From the NCBI RefSeq assembly GCF_964204645.1, contig NC_134032.1:8552275-8612274 (forward strand): a stretch of DNA of 60,000 bases, in the 5' to 3' direction. The position numbers were made by a program, and so were the translations under genes. The number at the start of each line of letters is the position of its first letter. Positions within the stretch are counted from its first letter, which is position 1. The notes under the pieces were generated by a model that was not told the origin of the DNA, made no database searches, and saw only the letters and a list, made by a program, of their open reading frames with translations. Positions 11,799 to 20,700 of the stretch are shown piece after piece. The DNA comes from Tubulanus polymorphus (taxonomy: Eukaryota; Nemertea; Palaeonemertea; Tubulaniformes; Tubulanidae).

Positions 11799-14700
11799 GT
11801 AAGTACCCCCCCAGCGTCGGCGCTCTGTTACCAGTCTGCTGACGGCGTTTTTCGTAAATTGTATGTTTTCAGTGCGCATCCCGCCGTCGATCGTGTCGAA
11901 ACTAAAATCGGCGTTGTTGGCCAGCTCCGAAAAAGCTGTGTTCAAGTGCAACGCCACCGGTAGCCCGAGCCCGAAGTAAGTAGTGTTATGTTGTTCGCAT
12001 CGTCGCCCGCTCGCCGCTGCCGCTACTGCCACCAGATGGCATTTCTTCGTGACGGGTTCCGCTTTAGATGACCTCGGAAGCGTGCGCATACACACATACG
12101 CATACCACATAACGCTCGCTCTTTAGTCTCCTATACGTTCCCGACCGGTCCTGTTTGCGAATCGTTCACATCAAGGATGATAAGGCTTAGTACCGTGGTC
12201 GAATCTGTACAAGGGAAAAACAGACCTGACTACGGCTACTATTTGATGGTAGTTTCTACCTTTTTGAGACCTCAATTACTTCCAAAGTCAAAGTGGTTTC
12301 TAGTTCATATTTTTATCTTACTAATTTTCCTGTCAAGTGACTCCCTTAAGTGGTGAAAACTATGCTAAAATGGAAACACCGAGTAGTCAGGTCTGGAAGA
12401 ATGTGTCAGAGTCTCACGATGCCGTTAGGTTCAAATCCCAGCCAGCAAGTAATGTCCCAGAGTCTTATGACATTATGAGGTTGAAATCCCTGTGCGGGAG
12501 GAATTTCGCGTAGTCTCATGATGTCATAAGATGGAAATCCCAGCAAGAGAGGAATGTGACAAAAGTCACGATGCCATCCGTTCCCTGCGAGGGAATAATA
12601 GCCACGACACCGTCAGGTTCAAATTCCAGCAATGTGCCGGAGTTTCGTGATGCCATCATGGCGCAAATCCCTGCGAAGCGGTGAGTCTCATGATGCCATC
12701 TGTTACTAATCCCTGCAAGGGAGGGATGTAGCAGAGTCTCTGGACGTCAACAGTCTCACGATGCCGTCTATTCTATGCTGGGGAATGTGCCGTAGTCTCT
12801 TGACGTCGCAACGTTCGACTCCCTGCAGGGGAGGGATGTTACCGTCTCCCGATGTCATCTGGTTCCAATCCCTGTCAGTGAGACTGACATTAAGTGTAAC
12901 ATCGATAGTTTCAAATGTGTGCTAATGAAGAACAAGCAATCAGAATTTTTTGGAACCAACCACCGGTCGGGATGGGCAGCTTACAGCAGTAAACATGTAG
13001 ATCGATATTGAAATATTACTTACCGTATTTATTTTCTAAACGAAAAGACAAATAGCGAATTTTGTAATGCTATCTACATTATAAACCTATAACGTAGTTC
13101 GACAGGTATGAATTGAAATTTCTGCATTTTGGCGAAATGCGATGATAATATTCGAACAGCCGATACAGCTGAAAATATAGTACTCTTCTTTTAGCCATGG
13201 TAATGGGAACAATAATGTATGTATAGTTACGCATGCGACTATATCGCTTTGAAATATAGAAAAATGTACGAAATAGGTAATTTCTCGCTACGTGGAATTT
13301 TACCCACTCGACGGTATTTGATTTTCGTCAGATCGCAAAATTTCGATTGGCGTCAGTGTTCATTGCTGCCTCCTACGTGCTTCTCAACATAAGGCTTATT
13401 TACCCCTGATCCCACATCTCCCCGCGACCCGATAAATGTGCCGTCAATGTTGATTTTAAAAGATGTCGATGTTCAAAAACACTATACGACCAAAAAATAT
13501 TTGTAATTGATGGCAGTGCGATGACTGAATAAATGATTTCATAAGGAGATTTATAAAAGCATTCATAATGGTTTATTGCTGTCCGAAGACCCAAAAATTA
13601 ATTACGGTAGCATTCACACTTGGCGCTACGCCGCATAGTTTTGCTATCAGCACCATCATTGGCTGAAAATTTCCTGGGGAATTTCATTACAAAGTTTTGA
13701 GGAAGAGATTTTCACGATGAAACTTTTGACATCCGTGAATTTTGAAAATTTCGGATCGGAAACGGTTTTTCCGCTTGAGGGTTATAGAATTTGATAATTG
13801 ATAAGTCTGCCCCTCTTGGGAGGTCATGGGAACCCAGCTCTCCCAGAGGTCCATCATCTACTCACCCTCTTGAGAGGTTAGACTGAAGTCATGAATTATT
13901 AAATCCACCTCATCAAGATGTCAATAAGTCTACCTCCCTGAGAGACCCACCATCCATCCATCCATCCAGACTGAACCCTTTGAGAAAGGTTAGGAGTCAG
14001 TCTCCCTGTAAGTTTGGAAGTGTTGAGTTCCTCTGGCTGAGGGTCCCGAACTCCCCTACCCTGCCCTCCTGCTAGTAGAAAACACATCAAAAATAGCACC
14101 AAAATATAGATAAACTTATATAGCTTCGTTAATGCCTTTACAATACATTAACCCTGTGGTGGTTTAGGTCTACAGTTGAACCAAGTTGCTCACAGTTGCC
14201 CGCACGGTCGTCTTCTTTCTTTTAGGATCCGCTGGATGATTAGTTCCGGTAACAGCGAGTTCTCTCCGGTCACTCACATCCCAGGATTCTATGAATTCCC
14301 GATTAAACCGGATGGAACGCGCGATCACACGCAGTTGAAGGTGCGACCGAGTCGCAACAACGAGTTGGCCGCAAAGACCCCGCCGGAGAACTTTAAATAC
14401 GCGTGCTACGCCGAGAACGATTACGGAAAAACGGCGTCGAACAACGTGGTCGTCAATGAGAAATGTAAGTTCACGGCTGTCCTTTGCCAACACCCATCCC
14501 CCCACTTTATTTAGACTAGTGAAAACGTTAGTACAGTTACCCCCCTTCCTCTCTCCCCACTCTTCCCCTCCTTTTTTTACTAACAGTTGGTGGTTGATTA
14601 ATAATGAAAGTTTATATCCCCTGCTCTATTTCCACCCCCATGTTTTGTCATGATTTGACCTGCATCACAAGTCCCGCTACACGCCTTATGTGTGCGGATT

Positions 14701-17700
14701 CTTTAGGCTTATGTCGTCATTCAAAACTTGAAATTAGACCAGTTCTTAGATTTGAACCAATCTTCGGACATAAGCCGCAGCAACCGTACTACCAATAGGC
14801 CCTGGATTATTGTGGGTTTTTTTTTAAATAGAAAATATCGATGAACCCGGTCCTTGTCAATTTCTGTAATGTGGAAAAATTTTCAAACGAATTATTAATG
14901 TAAAATCTTGTGTCCTCCTGCAGACACCGGTGACTTCAGCCCGGAGAATTTGAAGGTGAAACCGACGTTGCAGGTACAGGAAGGCTTGACCACCGAATTG
15001 AAATGCAACCCTCCGGACTCGTTCCCGAAGCGAGCCATCATCTCGTGGCTGATCATCAAAGGATACGGAAAGGTCGACGCCAGCACCGTACGCGCGATCA
15101 CCACCGATACGAGGGTTATGATCGGTCCAAACGGTAAGAGTTCGATCTGAAAAAAGAAATATGTACGTTTATATCCCATTATAACTGACTACTTAATACC
15201 CCTAAAGTGCTGGAGATTTTTAAAGATTTCATCCCAGTTTGTCACTGCCTTATGACATTTACACCGAGGTACAGCATATTGTTAGTTATTGATATTTCGG
15301 TATGTTTGCTGCTGTCTTTCAAATTACTATTGGCATCAATACACTGCGATAAGGTGTACTAGCAAAGTTCATCAATTTATACACCGCATTGCGGTGTAGA
15401 TGCACTGAAAGGGTTTTCTTTTGAAGAATGGATTTACTTAATTTTCCATGATATCGTGATGGGGGATTAATCTAGGCGGACATTATGTTTAAGTGTTCTA
15501 AAATGATTTGATCGTACATAGGTAACCTGTTTTTCTCGCAAATTTTACCATCCGACGCGACCAAACCGGACTCGGATGAGACATACGTCTGTCAGTACAA
15601 TAACGCCGCGCAGGGTACTATCAAACAGGGCAGTCCGATTTCCATCAAAGTGAAACCAAGTAAGTCAGATCACGTCAAATTTGAAGATAGCAAATGTTCT
15701 ATTTTTTTTTCTTGCCGTATCCTTTTTGAACAACAAAATTTTGTTCTAAATACAGAAATCTATTTTGACAAAACGTCTAGATTTATTATGAGTTTTAGTC
15801 GTTTGTTTTCAAGCTAGAAATATTGAAATGTTCATTATTCTAGACTAGGGATCAATCGACGTGAGTTGAAGTTGATTTTATGGACAAATTCAGATCAGAC
15901 ATTTCCAAAATTTGTGCTTGAAAATTGCGGTTTTTATTTAGCATTTTGTTTCAAGACGTCCAAACTTTTCGATTGCAGATCCCAACATGCCAAACAAGCC
16001 TCCGGCGTTGATGGCCAATTCGCCGCCAGTTGTAAGCGCATTAGAACGCGATCAGATCGACCTGTATTGTATTTCAAGCGCCAAGTAAGTGCTTAAAAAG
16101 ATTCGCTTTAATAGTCCGGTCATTCAAGTCGAAATTAGTTCATTTCCGATTTCGCTATTCCATTAACTACTACGTTCCATTCGAAATGAAGTCACCTTTT
16201 CACTGTAGTACATCGACTAGCCTAACACACCGGGGCTAGAAAGTGAATTTCATATCTTTTATGAGGCTCGTTTCGCAATATATTCGTGCTCGCGAGTTCA
16301 TAATATTTGAAGTCGAGACCCAGTTTCGAAAATTTGAAAACTGGAAGTGAACCAATTTTGGCCGACTGTTCGGTCATCGTGTCGGTGGGATAGTATTTGT
16401 GTACCTGCTGATTGTGTAAATATTTTTGCGTATATTTTATTTTTTCAGGCCGGTCGCTACCGTTTCGTGGCGTCGCCTCAACGGCAAGCCGATGCCGTCG
16501 AATCATTCGTATTCGAACGGCAACGTTCACTTGTATTTGAAAAACGTCGCACCGAGTTACGCCGGCGAGTACCAGTGTACGGTGTCGAACTCGATGGGCA
16601 GTAAAACGTCCACAAGCCGCGTTGAGATCATGAGTAAGTTTTTATAGCAGAAAAAGCCGTCAAAATTTCTTTTCTTTAAATATTAGTCTCGGGGAATAGT
16701 CAGGGAATTTTGTAAGGAAAAAAAGAAGCTAAAAATCAGGGAAAAGTCGGGAAATTTGTTGAAATTGTTATATCCCGCGTATGAGTGAAATTAAACAGTT
16801 TCCGTCTCTGTCTTATATACTTGACTGTGTTGATTGATTGGATTCTTAGCAGATTAAGTGATAACAACTTGAATCTCTGGGAAAAGTCAAATAAGAGTGG
16901 CCACCCTGTCAAATAAAAAGCCAATGATTCACGCGGAAAAGATATCTTAAATTGAACAATGTTAAAATTTAGACGAAATTGTGATTGTAAGGCGAATATC
17001 CACTCCGTCGTAGAATTGAGTCGTCACTCTCATGAGAATATCAACGTAATGCCATTTGGAGCAATCCCATTCTATAGAGGCTGGCTCCGAAATGATCAAA
17101 ACAGGTTTTTGAGCCATTAGGGTGAATCGATGATTTTCATAATGTTGTGTTCAGAGCCACTCTTTCTCTAGTTGGTGACTCGACTGATTATTACAGATCA
17201 ATGAGTGTAATTACAAAAAGAAAGGTGAACGTACGTATTCTCCTGAAATCGTTCATTTTTCTTGCGATTTTACTTTCAGCTTTACCGAAGTTCATCAAGA
17301 AACCGGTAGATTCGACGTACATTATCGGCGGCACAGCTAAATTCGAATGTCAGGCGACCGGTAACCCGACCCCGACTACTGAATGGCTCGAAAATCTTGT
17401 CCCAGTTCCCCGTAAGTGAATGAAAATTTTTCAATGAGCTTATGGAAGTGGGGGGCCGTAACTTCAAATCTTAAACACGACTGGAAAATTTGGAGAGTAG
17501 CTTTTTACTCGTTTCGTTGGTATCGGCGATTCCCATTGGTCAGTTTGCAGACGTTTCTTTCATGAACCAATCAAAATGGCGTCTACTTATTACTTGTAAA
17601 TAAAAATCAATAAAAAAAAATCATCCAAGAATCAAGTTAATACTTCTCTAAAATCAAAAGATATGTGATTTAGTTAGTAACTTAGGCTGAACGAAAGTGG

Positions 17701-20700
17701 TACCTTGTTTCTCCGCAGTGGCCAGGTCATTTCTATGGACTTTCGCTTAAGCAAAGTCCATTGTATTATTGCTTATGAGACTTTTTTCTTTTGGTACAAA
17801 GTAACATTCGAACGAGAAAATATTGCACAAGAAAACTTTAATCTTTCAATGATTTTTATTCAGCGAAAAGTGATAAAAAACTGACGGTAAACGCGAACAC
17901 TTACGAATTACGTAACCTCATCCGCGGCGGGGAAGGCAGCGTGAACACTCCCGATATGAGAGTCGTCCAGTGTCGGGCTAAAAACATACACGGTAGCATC
18001 ATAGCGAACGGATTTATAAACGTCGTTTGTAAGTAAAATGATTTGTATGCTTATTTTCTGGAGTATTCCAGGGAAATTGTTTGAAACTACTCAGTGACGG
18101 CCTTTTTATTCATTAGAATATGATAAGTTATTAACCCTTTCAGTGCTGACCATTTAATACCCTATCCCTGGGGTGCCTTGTGGTTCAAATATGACCCCTG
18201 TTATTAGCCTGTCATAAATTTAAGAACTGTTGATGGTGGGGTGCAAGAGTTCTTAGCTGTGTTTACTGTAGCACCTGTGATACCTAAAAAGCCCAATGTT
18301 CATATATGAGCCTTGTCGGTTAGTAGAAAACTCACCAGGTGGCGCTCCATGAAATAAGGATAACCACTTCGACCTAAGGGGTCATATATGACCCATGGCC
18401 AGAACATAGCTTGTACGTTTTCAATCAAAAAATTTGGGGTCATGTATAGAACACTCGACATTTAAGTTTCTCTGACAATTTTTATGTACTCAAAACTAAT
18501 AATGAAGCAGCCTGGGGGTTCATATTTGACCCATCCCAAAAAACATGTCAATGTGAAAATATATCCACTGATATTTTTTTGTCATTAGGGACCCAGAAAA
18601 ACATAAATGTGCGGTTTGCCCTTTTGCCAGAAACATGTTTGGGCAACGCAGGGCTATAGTGCTGGAGATAATTTGAAAATTTATAAAAAATTCCACCGTA
18701 GTGCGTTGAATAACGGAATCATCTTGCAATAGAGATAAAAACTAATCACTATTTACGGCAAAACATCGCAGTGCGGTGTACTAGCAAAATCCATCTCCGA
18801 TTTATCGCACTGCGGTGTAGACGCACTGAAAGGGTAAATGATGACCCCAGTCTCAATAAGATTTCGATTAGTTAATGATGAAGTTACTAACAATGACCTT
18901 CTCGTTCTCGACATCTTCGACGATTCAACCAATTTATGATAAGTTACTTATAACGACTTCTTATTCTCGATAAATTCAGCAATAAATGCGGATAAATTTC
19001 GAACAGTTGCTAACCATAAGCTTCTCGTTCGTGATGAAAACGATACCGTTGGAAATTGTCTTAAAGTTTTCTTGTTGTCTCCGCAGTGCCGCTCGTGATG
19101 CGCGAGCCAAAACCGAGCGACGGCAAGAACGCGTCGGTGATGACGTTCAAATTCAAAGAGACCGTCATTCTGCCATGCAAAACGCAATCGGATCCGGCGA
19201 CGATTCCGCAAATAGAATGGCTGTTCAACGACGGCAAGATCAAATACGTCGAGAACCAAATCTGGCAGGACAACTCGGACAACTCGCTGCATATCAACTC
19301 GTGGAAGTACAACAAAGAGGAAGACCTACGCGGCGACTACACGTGCATCGCTCGGACTATAACACCCGTACAGGTAGTACGCGGTACCTATACGCTCGCG
19401 TTCGAAGGCGTGGCAGGTATGTGTTGTTGTGCATGCATGTGTTCTGTTAACCTTTCAAGCAGCGAGCAACCAGAGCTGCCGACTATTCCTGATTTTCAGT
19501 ATTTGTTTCGATTTTATAACGAGAAATACTGATTCGATTAGTTTGATGCGTGAAGGAATATTACAGATGTTACTGAAGGTCTTAGTGTTAATTACTGAGT
19601 GATTAATTTTCTTTCATATTTTAATGAAATGTTACTCGATTTGTTACTGACAGCGCTTTTCAGGGGTTGCCCGCCCTGCAATTGCCACAGTCAACTAAGA
19701 AGTCCTCATTAGACGTTCTAAACCGGTCGGTTAATCATTTTACATTATCTATTTTTTCAGCGGTCGTCGCAACTGGTGGCACGAGTTTCTGGTGGGTGGC
19801 GATCGTCATCGCTCTCATTCTCCTGTTGATCATCATTTTCCTCATCATTTGTCTGATCCGTCGTAACCGCGGAGAAACGTATCTCGGTAAGTACGGCGAA
19901 CACCGCTCCGATTTTTAAAGACTTTCAATATTCAGCCACCCTCTGATTGGTGAGGTCATATAAATTTTACCTGTAACCTTCCAAATTTTGGACATGGACA
20001 TGAACCGTAAACAAATGTATATTTTGGCCTTGTTTGAGTACAAAATAATTCTTTGAAAAAGATGTAATACAATAAAAGATAGAACTTTTGCCAAACAAGC
20101 TCCAGTTTTCAAGGTAAACCACTTTGCCCATGGGCAATTTATTAAAGTATGTAGGCGACTATATCCTGGAATTCAACACATCGAGATTAGAGCGACGATT
20201 TATGATCTATTCTCATCTGGCCTCCAATTATTCTCGATCTTCTCGGATTTCTTCAACTAGTGTCACCATCCAAATAAAAATAGATTTTATACAGGATATA
20301 TGATCAGACCATGAACTTTGGGGTTGAAATCCTCTGTTGACTATCAACACGATACCGGGTGATACACGGTATTCGCAAACCTTAGTTCGCACTTAGGTGA
20401 GAAAACCACTGACCCGGAAAACCTGGAAAACTCAGGTAATCAGATAAAATAAGAAACAAGAGGACTTCAAAGTCCTGAGATTCGAAGAAGCAAAGTCTGA
20501 TGTATAAATTATAAATTACATAAAAGAAAGGCAAATTATGAAAAGAAATTGATATTCCATTAGAGAAGTTTGTTTAAAAAAATTCAGTTTGTTTTCCGTT
20601 TGCGTTACGTGCATGGTAATGTTATTGTTTACATCTGACGTCATCGATAGAATGAGGCGCGCAGCTGAGCCTGCCTGTCAATCAACATAATTGGTTTACA

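Noticed and set aside
11637-12110. Long open frames on both strands over the Ig1 exons (SAHPAVDQLGD..., and a 150-codon - strand frame)
   Set aside because: These are shadow frames of the GC-rich exons. The splice-consistent frame with Ig cysteine and a Trp-bearing partner exon is different (VRIPPSI...).
12397-12895. Possible CRISPR-like array
   Set aside because: Unit lengths and sequences vary, there are no unique spacers, and this is an animal intron.
18986-19450. 154-codon + strand frame and - strand frames over the Ig5 exon
   Set aside because: Out of frame with the splice-consistent Ig5 reading, which alone shows the C-W-C Ig core.
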